64,000 bases of DNA from Carboxylicivirga longa (GTDB taxonomy: Bacteria > Bacteroidota > Bacteroidia > Bacteroidales > Marinilabiliaceae), in assembly GCF_050589825.1 (NCBI RefSeq), contig NZ_JBNGOZ010000009.1:120648-184647 (forward strand), written 5' to 3'. Every line of letters begins with the position of its first letter. The stretch's first letter is position 1. The position numbers and the translations under genes were made by a program. A model generated the notes under the pieces. The model ran no database searches and was not told where the DNA came from. It saw nothing but the letters and a program-made list of their open reading frames with translations. Shown here piece by piece: positions 7,086-16,484 of the stretch.

Positions 7086-9581
7086 ATGTTTGACAAATTG
7101 AAAGGTTATATACCCTATCTGGGTGCTTTTGTCTTATTTATCATTTTAAGTTTTGTGTATTTCTCGCCTGTGCTGGAAGGTAAAAAATTACCCCAGCTGG
7201 ATAATACGCATGCCAAGGCCATGTCCAAAGAGTTAAAGGACCATGAGCAGGAAACCGGCCGAAGAGCCATGTGGACCAACTCCATGTTTGGTGGCATGCC
7301 GGCCTATCAGATAAAAGGCGATGCCAGTAAAAATATTTTTAGCTATCTGAATAAGGCCACGCGCCTGGGGCTACCCTACGAAACGGTGGCCATCGTTTTT
7401 TTATACATGTTGGGCTTCTACCTTTTGCTTTTAAGCATGAAGGTCGATCACTGGCTTAGCGTCATTGGAGCCATCGCTTTTGCTTTTGGTTCCTACAACC
7501 TCATAATTATTATTGCCGGTCACATTACTAAAACCTATGCCATTGCCCTAATGGCGCCGGTGGTTGCCGGGGTGCTGTGGTCCTATAACCGGCATCGTTT
7601 TATTGGGGGTGTTATTACGGCAGTTGCACTGGGTATGGAAGTGGCTTATAACCACGTTCAGATAACCTATTACCTGGCTTTTATGGTGGCTTTTATTGTG
7701 TTGGCGCAAGGTGTTTATGCCATTAAAGAGAAAGCTGTTAAGCCCTTTCTGCAAAGTAGCGCAGTACTGCTGGTGGCTGTCATGCTGGCCATATTACCCA
7801 ATATAACCAACCTTTGGACGACCTACGAATATGGTCAGTACTCCATTCGTGGTGCCTCAGAGCTAACACCGCAAGACAGCGAGAAGGATCAATCGGCCGG
7901 ATTGGATGTGGATTATGCCTTTGGCTGGAGTTATGGCATGCACGAAACATTAACGTTGCTTATTCCCAATGTGGTGGGGGGTGAGTCGGCACCGTTGGCC
8001 AATGCCGAGGCGGCCATGCAGCAGGTGGATCCGCGCCTGAAAGAGTATGTGGGACAGTCGAGTCAGTACTGGGGCGGTCGTGTATTTACCAGCGGTCCCG
8101 TGTACGCCGGCGCTTTGGTTTGCTTCCTGTTTTTTATTGGTGCCTTTTATTATAAAGGAAAGGAGCGTTGGTGGCTTATCGCTATTACCGTGCTTAGTAT
8201 AATGCTGGCCTGGGGCAAGAATTTTCCGGCCTTTAACTATTTCATGTTCTATAATTTCCCGCTCTATAATAAGTTTCGTACGGTGGAGATGGCTTTGGTG
8301 CTAGCTTCCATGGTTATGCCATTGCTCGGTTTTTTAGGTTTAAAAAGCTTGTTGGATAATCCTTCACTCATTACAAAAGACAGTAAGTGGTTTGCCATTG
8401 CCTTTGCCCTTACCGGAGGTGTTAGTTTGGTGCTCGCTCTTTTTCCAACATCTTTTTACACTTTCCTGTCGCCTATGGAAGCGCAGCAGATTGGTGCTCA
8501 GATAAGACAGGGGGGCGATCAGGTGCAGATGTTTCAGGTGCTCGAAAGCAGTCTGATTGCTGCCCGTGCGGCATTGATGACGGCCGATGCATGGCGTTCC
8601 TTCGTATTTATCCTATTGGGTTCGGCATCTTTATGGTTATTTGCCAAAGGTAAGCTGCAGAAGCGTTATTTGATTTGGGGTATGGCCATACTGGTATTAG
8701 TTGATCTGTGGGGTGTTTCAAAGCGTTATCTCAATAACGATGATTTTGTGACTTCGTCGACAGCACGAAAAGAGTTGGCGCAGTCCAAAGCTGATCAGGC
8801 CATTCTAAAGGACAAAGACTATTACCGTGTTTTCCCTATCTATCGCGATCCCTTCAAAGATGGTTTTACACCTTATTGGCATAAGTCGGTGGGTGGCTTT
8901 CATGGTGCCAAGTTACGCCGCTTTCAGGATTTGGCCGATCGTTATCTGATTAACGACTGGCAGACCCTGATGCAGGTGCTGCAATCGGCTCAAACACCTG
9001 GCGACCTAGAGCTGGCACTGGAGAAGATGCCGGTACTTAACATGCTAAATGCCAAGTACATTATTTATAACCCTGGTGCAGACCCCATTTTTAATCCTTC
9101 CTATATGGGCAATGCCTGGTTTGTTAATGGTGTAAAAACGGTATCCGATGCCGATGCTGAGATTGCCGCCCTTGGCGAAACCGACCTGAGAGCTACAGCT
9201 GTGGTTGATCAGCGTTTTATGGATAAGGTGCAGGGTTATGCCACTGATTCGGTACAGGGGCACATTCGTTTGACCCATTATGAACCTGATTACCTGATTT
9301 TTGAATCCAGTACGCCACAGCAGCAGCTGGCTGTTTTTAGTGATGTATACTACGAGAAGGGCTGGAAAGCCTACATCGATGGTGATGAGGTGGATATTAT
9401 CAGGGCCAATTATCTTTTACGGGCGCTTATGGTACCGGCTGGTCAGCATGATATTGAATTCCGTTTTGAGCCTTCTTCCTTTGCTATAGGTCAAACGGTG
9501 GCGGGTATCAGCTCATTGTTGGTATTGTTGCTCATCATGGGTGCTATCATAGTTGTAATACGTCAGAAAAAAGGATATTAG
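7086..9581 (+). CDS. YfhO family multi-pass membrane protein
   Basis: 831 residues of YfhO type: about a dozen transmembrane segments beginning at residues 9-27 (YIPYLGAFVLFIILSFVYF), a soluble extracytoplasmic segment after about residue 560, and a final membrane helix at the C-terminus followed by RQKKGY. Conserved features include MFGGMPAYQI near residue 62 and, in the C-terminal part, VFSDVYYEKGWKAYIDG. The family belongs to the GT-C-like superfamily. In Bacillus, YfhO helps glycosylate lipoteichoic acid; here the substrate is unknown, presumably a surface glycan or protein. The gap to the following deaminase gene is only 12 bases, so they are likely co-transcribed, though functions look unrelated. 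Confidence 0.87.
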   Translation: MFDKLKGYIPYLGAFVLFIILSFVYFSPVLEGKKLPQLDNTHAKAMSKELKDHEQETGRRAMWTNSMFGGMPAYQIKGDASKNIFSYLNKATRLGLPYETVAIVFLYMLGFYLLLLSMKVDHWLSVIGAIAFAFGSYNLIIIIAGHITKTYAIALMAPVVAGVLWSYNRHRFIGGVITAVALGMEVAYNHVQITYYLAFMVAFIVLAQGVYAIKEKAVKPFLQSSAVLLVAVMLAILPNITNLWTTYEYGQYSIRGASELTPQDSEKDQSAGLDVDYAFGWSYGMHETLTLLIPNVVGGESAPLANAEAAMQQVDPRLKEYVGQSSQYWGGRVFTSGPVYAGALVCFLFFIGAFYYKGKERWWLIAITVLSIMLAWGKNFPAFNYFMFYNFPLYNKFRTVEMALVLASMVMPLLGFLGLKSLLDNPSLITKDSKWFAIAFALTGGVSLVLALFPTSFYTFLSPMEAQQIGAQIRQGGDQVQMFQVLESSLIAARAALMTADAWRSFVFILLGSASLWLFAKGKLQKRYLIWGMAILVLVDLWGVSKRYLNNDDFVTSSTARKELAQSKADQAILKDKDYYRVFPIYRDPFKDGFTPYWHKSVGGFHGAKLRRFQDLADRYLINDWQTLMQVLQSAQTPGDLELALEKMPVLNMLNAKYIIYNPGADPIFNPSYMGNAWFVNGVKTVSDADAEIAALGETDLRATAVVDQRFMDKVQGYATDSVQGHIRLTHYEPDYLIFESSTPQQQLAVFSDVYYEKGWKAYIDGDEVDIIRANYLLRALMVPAGQHDIEFRFEPSSFAIGQTVAGISSLLVLLLIMGAIIVVIRQKKGY

Positions 9582-9593
9582 GAAACAAAACGC

Positions 9594-10082
9594 ATGGACG
9601 CACAAAATAATACAACAAGCAAAAAGCAATTTTTACTGGATCAGCGCTATCTGGCCATGGCACGCATATGGGCGCAAAACTCCTACTGCAAGCGCCGTCA
9701 GGTAGGTGCCATTATTGTTAAGGACAAAATGATTATCAGTGATGGCTATAACGGTACGCCCTCGGGTTTTGAAAATGAGTGTGAGGATTGTAATAATCAA
9801 ACTAAGTCGTATGTGCTGCACGCCGAGGCCAATGCCATCACCAAGGTAGCACGTTCCAATAATAGCTCCGACGAGTCGACCCTGTACGTTACTGCCTCGC
9901 CCTGCATAGAGTGTTCCAAGCTGATTATTCAGGCCGGTATTAAGCGGGTGGTCTTTGCCGAAAAATACCACAATACCGAAGGACTGGATTTGCTGGAAAG
10001 AGCCAATATTGAAGTGGTGCATATTCAGGATGAACTGATTAGCCTTGAAGATGGTTTAATTATAGGGAGCACACCGAAATAA
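9594..10082 (+). CDS. dCMP deaminase family protein (ComEB-like)
   Basis: 162 residues with the zinc-dependent cytidine/deoxycytidylate deaminase signature: HAEANAI carries the zinc-ligand His and catalytic Glu, and PCIEC gives the two Cys ligands. RRQVGAIIVKDKMIISDGYNG is interrupted here only for length; the NGTPSGF loop is typical of dCMP deaminases. The expected reaction is dCMP to dUMP for thymidylate synthesis. It sits between the YfhO gene and an S41 protease gene with short spacing; the deaminase-protease pair recurs in Bacteroidota. Length is normal for the family. Confidence 0.93.
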   Translation: MDAQNNTTSKKQFLLDQRYLAMARIWAQNSYCKRRQVGAIIVKDKMIISDGYNGTPSGFENECEDCNNQTKSYVLHAEANAITKVARSNNSSDESTLYVTASPCIECSKLIIQAGIKRVVFAEKYHNTEGLDLLERANIEVVHIQDELISLEDGLIIGSTPK

Positions 10083-10115
10083 GCAAGTAGTTAAGAATTT
10101 GAAAAAACGCATAAC

Positions 10116-11732
10116 ATGATGCAATCAAATACACGCAGACAAATATTTATGCCCTTTCTCTTTGCCCTTCTGGTAGCACTGGGGGTATTTATTGGACGTA
10201 ATTTTATGAGTACGCCAATGGGCAAAGGAAACCCATTGATGATTTATCCGCAGGCCAATAAATTGGATGCCCTGATGAATCTGATTGAAGAGGAGTATGT
10301 GGATACGGTGGATCGACAGGCCATAGAAGAGCGTATTATCCCCGAGATACTGAAGGATCTGGATCCGCACTCGGTGTACATACCTGCCAAAGATCTGAAT
10401 AAAGTGAACGAGGAGTTGCAGGGTAATTTTGGGGGTATTGGCGTGCAGTTTAGCATGCAGAATGATACGGTGATGGTGATACAGGTGATTCAGGGAGGAC
10501 CGTCTGAGAAAGTAGGTATTCTGCCCGGCGACCGTATTGTGGCAGTTGATGATTCCACTATTGCCGGCATTGACCTGCCCACCGATGAGGTGATGAAGCG
10601 CTTACGCGGTGAGATGGGTACCGAGGTGAAGGTGGGGATTTTACGTCGCCCCAATAAAGACTTGATTGATTTTAACATTACACGCGGTAGCATACCGATC
10701 TATAGTGTGGATGTAAGCTACATGGTAGATGAAACCACCGGTTATATCAAGGTCGACCGTTTTGCTCAGAATACCTATCAGGAGTTCCTGACGGCGCTGG
10801 CCAAGTTAAAAGCCAATAATTGCCAGAATGTAATCATAGACTTTAGAGGCAACTCGGGTGGATTACTTGATGTAGCCATCCGTTTGTGCAACGAATTTTT
10901 GCCGGCCAAAGACCTGATCGTTTATACCGAAGGGAAAGCACAGCGTCGTCAGAATGTACATGCCAACGGAGCCGGTACCTGTCAGGATACCAAAGTGATT
11001 GTGTTGATCGATGAGTTTTCAGCCTCGGCCAGCGAGATATTTGCCGGTGCTATACAGGATAACGACCGGGGGCTGGTGATTGGGCGCCGTTCCTTTGGTA
11101 AAGGTCTTGTGCAGCAGCAAATTCCATTACCCGATGGTTCAGCACTGCGTCTTACCGTGGCGCGCTATCATACACCCAGCGGACGCTGTATTCAGAAGCC
11201 TTATGACCAGGGTGTGGATGACTACTATGAGGATTTGTACAAGCGCCTTGAGCATGGTGAGTTCTATAATCAGGACAGCATACACTTCGATGATGCGCTG
11301 AAATACACTACCAAAAATGGACGTATCGTCTATGGCGGCGGGGGCATCATGCCCGATATCTTTGTGCCCCGCGATACCTCAATGATCAGTGATTATTTTG
11401 TGCGCTTGCGCATGAATGGTATCATGTATCGTTATGCCCTTGAATATACCGATAACAACCGACAGAAACTGGAAACTTTGAATACTGCGGATGAGATTGA
11501 GAAGTACCTCGATAAGCAAAATTTATTGCCCGATTTCCTTCGTTTTGCCAAAGATAAGGGTGTGAAATTTAATCGTGAGCAATATAACTTGTCGCGCGAC
11601 CTGATTGCCATAGAGATTAAGGCCACCATCGCACGTAATATTATAGATAACGAAGGATTCTTTCCCATATTCCATAAGGTGGATGATGTGTTTCAGCGGG
11701 CGGTTAAAGAGGCGGCGCTGATGACAGACTAA
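10116..11732 (+). CDS. S41 family C-terminal processing protease
   Basis: 538 residues. An N-terminal membrane anchor (residues 10-26, FMPFLFALLVALGVFIG) is followed by a tail-protease fold. The PDZ domain spans about residues 100-180 (FGGIGVQF then GGPSEKVGILPGD), and the S41 catalytic core contains DFRGNSGGLLDVA, the nucleophile Ser in FSASASEIFAGA, and the Lys four residues after the Ser-Phe-Gly of RRSFGKGLVQQ. It should act in the periplasm on C-termini of envelope proteins. The C-terminal 150 residues are an extension usual in Bacteroidota members. The start is 33 bases after the deaminase gene, consistent with one transcript. Confidence 0.93.
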   Translation: MMQSNTRRQIFMPFLFALLVALGVFIGRNFMSTPMGKGNPLMIYPQANKLDALMNLIEEEYVDTVDRQAIEERIIPEILKDLDPHSVYIPAKDLNKVNEELQGNFGGIGVQFSMQNDTVMVIQVIQGGPSEKVGILPGDRIVAVDDSTIAGIDLPTDEVMKRLRGEMGTEVKVGILRRPNKDLIDFNITRGSIPIYSVDVSYMVDETTGYIKVDRFAQNTYQEFLTALAKLKANNCQNVIIDFRGNSGGLLDVAIRLCNEFLPAKDLIVYTEGKAQRRQNVHANGAGTCQDTKVIVLIDEFSASASEIFAGAIQDNDRGLVIGRRSFGKGLVQQQIPLPDGSALRLTVARYHTPSGRCIQKPYDQGVDDYYEDLYKRLEHGEFYNQDSIHFDDALKYTTKNGRIVYGGGGIMPDIFVPRDTSMISDYFVRLRMNGIMYRYALEYTDNNRQKLETLNTADEIEKYLDKQNLLPDFLRFAKDKGVKFNREQYNLSRDLIAIEIKATIARNIIDNEGFFPIFHKVDDVFQRAVKEAALMTD

Positions 11733-11766
11733 GGGTAGGTTTGGGAAGTGCCATTTTAATTTATCA

Positions 11767-11817
11767 TTAAGGAACGGTTCTTTTATCAGCGCCTTGTGCC
11801 AGAGAACCGTTCCTTAA
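11767..11817. repeat. Inverted-repeat element, copy 1
   Basis: A perfect 15-bp palindrome: TTAAGGAACGGTTCT at 11767-11781 and its complement at 11803-11817, with a 21-base loop. A slightly decayed copy of the same element is at 33789-33838. It is in the right place to act as a terminator for the S41 protease gene, but the following T run is weak (ATACTTTTA). Confidence 0.8.
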
Positions 11818-11901
11818 TACTTTTACCGTCGTTTTGGCAGCCATGTGGCTTTAGCACGGTTATTGCGAGTTGATCATGTGTTTGACTAAAAATTATGACT
11901 T

Positions 11902-12162
11902 ATGCTAGTTGGTCTTTTTAAAACCATATTCTTTCTAATAACCTTCTATTATCTCTTTAAAATCATTGGTCGTCTACTGCTTCCTTATCTTATGAAGAAA
12001 GGACTGGAACGTATGCAGAGCCAGCAGGGTGGGACTTATTATCAGCAGCGCAGTCGTACCCCCGAAGGTGAAGTGAAAGTGCAAAAAAATGCCCGTCAGA
12101 AGGGGACTAAGATTGTGCCTGAGGAGGAGGGCGAATACGTGGATTTCGAAGAGCTTAATTAA
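11902..12162 (+). CDS. DUF4834 family small membrane protein
   Basis: 86 residues. A single N-terminal membrane segment (about residues 3-21, LVGLFKTIFFLITFYYLFK) is followed by a basic stretch with YLMKKGLERMQ and an acidic C-terminal tail EEEGEYVDFEELN. This arrangement matches the Bacteroidota family DUF4834, whose function is unknown. It stands alone between the palindrome at 11767 and the next secreted protein gene. The tail motif EYVDFEE is what distinguishes it from a random membrane peptide. Confidence 0.75.
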   Translation: MLVGLFKTIFFLITFYYLFKIIGRLLLPYLMKKGLERMQSQQGGTYYQQRSRTPEGEVKVQKNARQKGTKIVPEEEGEYVDFEELN

Positions 12163-12298
12163 GCTGTTATTGATTTCGTATTTCAATCGACAGGTAGCCT
12201 ATTTCGTGATACTTTGTGTTTTTCATGTCCTCAGGATAGGGACATATTGGCATGGTTGTTGTTAAAAAACAGCAAATTAACCCAAAAACATCTAAATC

Positions 12299-12979
12299 AT
12301 GAGAATTCTTATTTTTATCCTTTTTAGCCTGGCTACCGGGCTGTGTTATTCACAAGCCGTTATAAGCGGATCGCTTGAAGAACTATGGTGGGATTTTAAA
12401 GGCGAGCAAATTAAAGATGGAAGTCATCAGTATGCCAGCTACAAAGGAAAGCCTTATATATTGGAGACTACAGATGCTGCGATTGTGCTGGATAAAAATA
12501 AAAGGGTAGAAGGCCTAACCATCCGTTACAACGTTTATAATGATCGGATGGAGTTAAAGAACGGAGATGTTTATTATAATATTTCCCTTGATGAACGTGT
12601 TCAGGAAGTTCATCTTGATGACCATCAATTTGCGGTAATGCGCTTCTTAGCGGGTAAAAGCAAAGCGCAGGGGTATTTCGAAACCATACTTAAAGATGAG
12701 AAGTGTAGTTTATTTTTACGGCATAACATGCTATTAAAAGAAGCTGAGCCTGCCAAGCCCTTTCAGGAAGAACGACCGGCAGAATTTAAGCAGCAGGCCG
12801 CAACGTCATTTATCCGATTAAATACCGACTATTTGGTCCCTGTTTATAACAAAAAGGATTTTTTAAACCTGATACCCGATAAGCAGGCACAAGTAGCCCG
12901 TTTCATAAAGAAACAGAAATTGAAATTTCGCAAGCCTGAAAGTGTACGCGAGTTGGTTGAGTACTACAACTCCTTGTAA
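12299..12979 (+). CDS. Secreted protein of unknown function
   Basis: 226 residues with a clear signal peptide (residues 1-19, cleaved near CYSQ). I do not recognise the family. The mature part is rich in charged residues and short beta-like stretches, with no cysteine cluster or known catalytic motif; EYYNSL ends the protein. Repeated aromatic-basic patterns in the last 60 residues (FIKKQKLKFRKP) suggest a surface-exposed helix. Its stop codon (12977-12979) directly abuts the stop of the convergent helicase gene, leaving no intergenic DNA. Confidence 0.7.
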   Translation: MRILIFILFSLATGLCYSQAVISGSLEELWWDFKGEQIKDGSHQYASYKGKPYILETTDAAIVLDKNKRVEGLTIRYNVYNDRMELKNGDVYYNISLDERVQEVHLDDHQFAVMRFLAGKSKAQGYFETILKDEKCSLFLRHNMLLKEAEPAKPFQEERPAEFKQQAATSFIRLNTDYLVPVYNKKDFLNLIPDKQAQVARFIKKQKLKFRKPESVRELVEYYNSL

Positions 12980-14230
12980 TTATTTACGTTTTTTCTTGGC
13001 ACGTTTCTTTTTGATGGCCATAAACTCAGCTTCATCCTCCTCGGCCTGACGCATCAGCGTTTTCCAGTCGGCATGCGTTTCAGTTGAGAAATCGATGGTA
13101 TCGGCGTATTCATCATGGTCTATTTCAGTAACATGAATAGGATGGCCGGTATACTTTTCGATGGCCTCAAGCAAGGGTTTCTCTTCCTCGCTGCAAAAGG
13201 CAATAGCAGTTCCTTTTTGTTTACCCCGTCCTGTACGCCCTACTCTGTGAACGTAATTTTCAGGTTGTTCGGGTAAGTCGTAATTTACTACAATATCTAC
13301 GTTGGGTATGTCAATGCCACGGGCACTCACATCAGTGGCAATCAGTAGCTTTACTTCTCCATCCTTAAACTGCTGCATAGTGGCATCCCGTTGCTCCTGC
13401 GATTTGTCGCTGTGAATGCTTACGGCTTCTATTTTTAAGCGTTCCATGGCTTTTAGCACGCGTTCGCAGCGTACTTTGGTGCGTACAAAGGCCAGTATCT
13501 TCTTATCTTCGTTGGCACGAACGATGCGCTCCAGGAAAAAGCGTTTGTCATCCATTTTGATGAAGGCTACCGAATGGTCGATGTTTTTCGCCACCGGGTT
13601 TTTAGGCGATATCTGAATGCGTATGGGACGACGTACCAGCGAATAGGCCAGTTTCTTAATTTTCTGATCGATGGTGGCTGAAAAGAAGAGGGTCTGTCGG
13701 TTCTTAGGCAGGTATTTAATAAGGTCTTGTATGTCTTTATAAAAACCCAGATCCAGCATATGATCTGCTTCATCGAGTACCAGCATTTCTGCATTGTACA
13801 CTTTTACTACGCCCTGATTGATGTAGTCGAACAGGCGTCCGGGAGTAGCAACCAGCACATCGGTACCTTTCTTAAGACGCTCCACTTGTTCTGTTTGGTC
13901 GACACCGCCGTAGATGGCGGTAAACTTCAAGGCGGTGTTTTTGCCAATCTGCTTGAATACATCGGTGATCTGACGTGCCAGTTCGTGGGTTGGCACCATT
14001 ACAATACAGCGCACGCCGTCGCGATTCTTACGTTTTTTTTGCAGTAGCTGAAGAATAGGAATCACAAAGGCGGCTGATTTGCCGGTACCGGTTTGTGCAA
14101 TGGCCAATACATCTTCTCCTTCGAGTATGGCCGGAATGGCCTTAAACTGTATGTCGGTAGGGCGCTTGTAGCCCAATTGGTCAATGCTTCGGGTTATTTT
14201 TTCGTGTAAACCAAACTCTTCAAATTTCAT
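12980..14230 (-). CDS. DEAD-box RNA helicase (RhlE-like)
   Basis: 416 residues with all core motifs in order: Q motif (GYKRPTDIQ), motif I AQTGTGKS, Ia PTHELARQ, II DEAD (VLDEADHMLDLGF), III SAT, IV region FVRTK, V DVSARGIDIPNV, VI HRVGRTGRG. The C-terminal tail is short and very basic (KKKRAKKKRK), as in RhlE/CsdA relatives that remodel ribosomal or mRNA structure in the cytosol. A TATCTTTG box lies 18 bases upstream of the start. The gene is convergent with the secreted-protein gene, with abutting stop codons. Confidence 0.93.
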   Translation of the reverse strand: MKFEEFGLHEKITRSIDQLGYKRPTDIQFKAIPAILEGEDVLAIAQTGTGKSAAFVIPILQLLQKKRKNRDGVRCIVMVPTHELARQITDVFKQIGKNTALKFTAIYGGVDQTEQVERLKKGTDVLVATPGRLFDYINQGVVKVYNAEMLVLDEADHMLDLGFYKDIQDLIKYLPKNRQTLFFSATIDQKIKKLAYSLVRRPIRIQISPKNPVAKNIDHSVAFIKMDDKRFFLERIVRANEDKKILAFVRTKVRCERVLKAMERLKIEAVSIHSDKSQEQRDATMQQFKDGEVKLLIATDVSARGIDIPNVDIVVNYDLPEQPENYVHRVGRTGRGKQKGTAIAFCSEEEKPLLEAIEKYTGHPIHVTEIDHDEYADTIDFSTETHADWKTLMRQAEEDEAEFMAIKKKRAKKKRK

Positions 14231-14247
14231 CTGCTGTGTATTTTTGG

Positions 14248-14255
14248 CAAAGATA
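14248..14255 (-). promoter_or_regulatory. -7 box of the helicase gene promoter
   Basis: On the minus strand this reads TATCTTTG, an exact TAnnTTTG match about 18 bases before the ATG. No good TTTG is seen at the expected -33 distance. Confidence 0.5.
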
Positions 14256-14442
14256 CGATTAAATGTAAGAATGATGGCAGTATGAACTCAGCCAATCAGC
14301 GCAAACGCATTTAATCTTTAATAAATCTTTCAGTCCGTTGATAGGCCTCCTAAAATTCAGTTGCAAAAGGAGTTGGAGTGCTCTCTTTTCAAAAGAGGAG
14401 TGCCACGTAGTAGGAAGGAAGATGTTGTTAAATGCATTCAGG

Positions 14443-14460
14443 CTGTATTGTCCAATACAG
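14443..14460. repeat. Perfect 8-bp hairpin downstream of the hybrid kinase gene
   Basis: CTGTATTG and CAATACAG are separated by two bases. It lies 13 bases past the kinase stop (minus strand) but lacks a T run, so a terminator role is uncertain. Confidence 0.4.
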
Positions 14461-14472
14461 AGTTGCTGTGCT

Positions 14473-16299
14473 TTATTGCCCATTGCCCGGCACATAGCGG
14501 TTGATGGTCGAAAGCAGGTCCTCGTAGCCAATGGGTTTGGCAATATAATCATCGCATCCGGCGGCCCGGGATTTTTCTTTTTCTTCGCTCATGGCATAAG
14601 CCGTTTGGGCAATGATCGGAGTATTTTTGCTCAGGTTTTTTATTTCGCGGGTGGCTGTGTAGCCGTCCATCTGTGGCATTTTAATATCCATCAGCACTAG
14701 GTCGATGCCGCTAACGCGCTTAAACACATCCACGGCTTCCTGCCCGTCGCGTGCCCATATGAGGCTGGCATTGGACAGCGCCAGTGCCACTTCAATGTAA
14801 CGGAAGTTATCCTCTTCATCCTCGGCCACCAAAAAGGTTTTTCCCTCCCAGTTATAGTCTCTGTGGTCTGTTGCCTCATCATCCGTCATATCAGCTGTCA
14901 GCGCCAGTCGATGGTAGGGTAGGGTGAAGTAAAATGTGGTACCCACCAAGGGTTCCGACTCCACCCATATATCACCACCCATTAGGGTTACCAGGTGTTT
15001 GGCGATGGACAGACCAATGCCGGTTCCTCCATACAAACGCTCTTTGTCGCTGTTGAATTTCGAAAAGCGTTTGAAAATCTCATTTTCTTTGCCCTTGGGC
15101 AGTCCTATGCCGGTATCTTTTACATAGAAGCGTAAGAACTGATCGTCCTCTTGGGTATAACCAAATTCCACGAAGCCCCTTTCGGTGAATTTAACGGCGT
15201 TGCCTACCAGATTTACCAGTATCTGCCTAAGACGGTGCTCATCGGTGAGGATACGTATGTTTTTATCGCTCACACCTTCTTTCAGGTAAATCTTAAGGTT
15301 AAATATCCCACGGCGTTTGATGTCATCCAGAAACGATTCATACACCTGCATCATAATATTGTGCAGTTTACAGGGTGCGTTCTTAATCTGTAGCTGGCCG
15401 CTGTCTATCTTTGATATATCAATAATATCTTCCACCAGTGTCATCAGGTTCTTGCCGTTGATGCGTATCAGATTAACAAATTCCTCTTTCTCGCCAGGAC
15501 TGATATCAGGGTGCGACAGTAGGTTGGAGAAGCCCAGGATAGCGTTCATCGGCGTTCTTATCTCGTGCGACATGTTGGATAGGAATGAGGTCTTCAGCTG
15601 ATCACTCTCCTCGGCTTTCCGCTTTGCCAGTGCCAGGTCTTCGTGCTCACGACGCAGCAAGCGCCTGTATCGCGTCTCTTTTTCCAGGTTGAAAATTAGA
15701 CCCTTCAGTAGGCTTATTAGGGGCAGTAGCGTGAGTAGGGTTATGACCAAAAGTAGCAGTGACGATTGAATGTATTCATCCTGTGAAAGGCTAGTTTTAA
15801 ACGGTAAATGTAGGAAAGGAGCGTAGTGGATGATGCCGATAACCGTAAGGGTGGTTGCGATGATAAGTACCGACATCCAGGCTCTGTTGGGTCCTACCAA
15901 AATTCCTGACAGCAGGGCATTAGCAATCAAAAAGGCATAGCCCAGTGCTGGGCTGCTTGCCTCCAGTAGTAAATAAGCACCAATGAGGTAAAGGAGAAAA
16001 AGCAGCCACGACACCCTGAATTTTAAAGGAAGGCTGCGCACGGTAGTGACAAAAACAGCTGAGAAAAACAGGATGGAGGCAAAGATGGTATGTACATAAG
16101 CCGCCTGTTTTAGAAAAGACAAGCCGAAATAAAGATAGACAACAAGGCCGATAAACAGAAAGCCCAACGAGAAATAGTGAAATATTCTTTCACGCCAATA
16201 GAGCAGACCATCACCCGAACGCAGGGCGGTGGGACCTAACCTCCTTCGTACAAATACATCTAATTTTCTATATAGCCTTGCCCCGGTAACTTTTCCCAT
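14473..16299 (-). CDS. Membrane hybrid sensor histidine kinase
   Basis: 608 residues. The first 205 hold about six membrane helices with no large extracytoplasmic loop, so the signal is probably sensed within or near the membrane. A short coiled linker leads to HisKA (phosphoacceptor His245 in SHEIRTPMNAI), then HATPase with LVGNAVKF, DTGIGLP and GGTGIGLS. The C-terminal receiver looks functional: AEDEEDN acidic pair, acceptor Asp538 in LMDIKMP, the Thr of AQTAYA and the Lys of AKPI. No DNA-binding output domain is fused and no response regulator gene is adjacent, so a separate phosphotransfer protein or regulator elsewhere is expected. Confidence 0.9.
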   Translation of the reverse strand: MGKVTGARLYRKLDVFVRRRLGPTALRSGDGLLYWRERIFHYFSLGFLFIGLVVYLYFGLSFLKQAAYVHTIFASILFFSAVFVTTVRSLPLKFRVSWLLFLLYLIGAYLLLEASSPALGYAFLIANALLSGILVGPNRAWMSVLIIATTLTVIGIIHYAPFLHLPFKTSLSQDEYIQSSLLLLVITLLTLLPLISLLKGLIFNLEKETRYRRLLRREHEDLALAKRKAEESDQLKTSFLSNMSHEIRTPMNAILGFSNLLSHPDISPGEKEEFVNLIRINGKNLMTLVEDIIDISKIDSGQLQIKNAPCKLHNIMMQVYESFLDDIKRRGIFNLKIYLKEGVSDKNIRILTDEHRLRQILVNLVGNAVKFTERGFVEFGYTQEDDQFLRFYVKDTGIGLPKGKENEIFKRFSKFNSDKERLYGGTGIGLSIAKHLVTLMGGDIWVESEPLVGTTFYFTLPYHRLALTADMTDDEATDHRDYNWEGKTFLVAEDEEDNFRYIEVALALSNASLIWARDGQEAVDVFKRVSGIDLVLMDIKMPQMDGYTATREIKNLSKNTPIIAQTAYAMSEEKEKSRAAGCDDYIAKPIGYEDLLSTINRYVPGNGQ

Positions 16300-16484
16300 A
16301 AATCGCTTAAGGCATTAATGCGTATTGGTTAGTCAATGGTTGATTAACGATTTCATGTTAAAGTTAAATAAATATAATATTTAAGCTATTTATTTTGATG
16401 AAATTTTGCCCTGCCTTTTATCAATGACTGTCAGGGCCTGACAAACCTTGATTTTGGCATGCGTAGCGGCAGAAGAAGGGGCAA

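Noticed and set aside
14338..14700. 120-codon plus-strand frame spanning the gap after the hybrid kinase
   Set aside because: Mostly antisense to the kinase receiver domain, with a phenylalanine-rich product typical of shadow frames.
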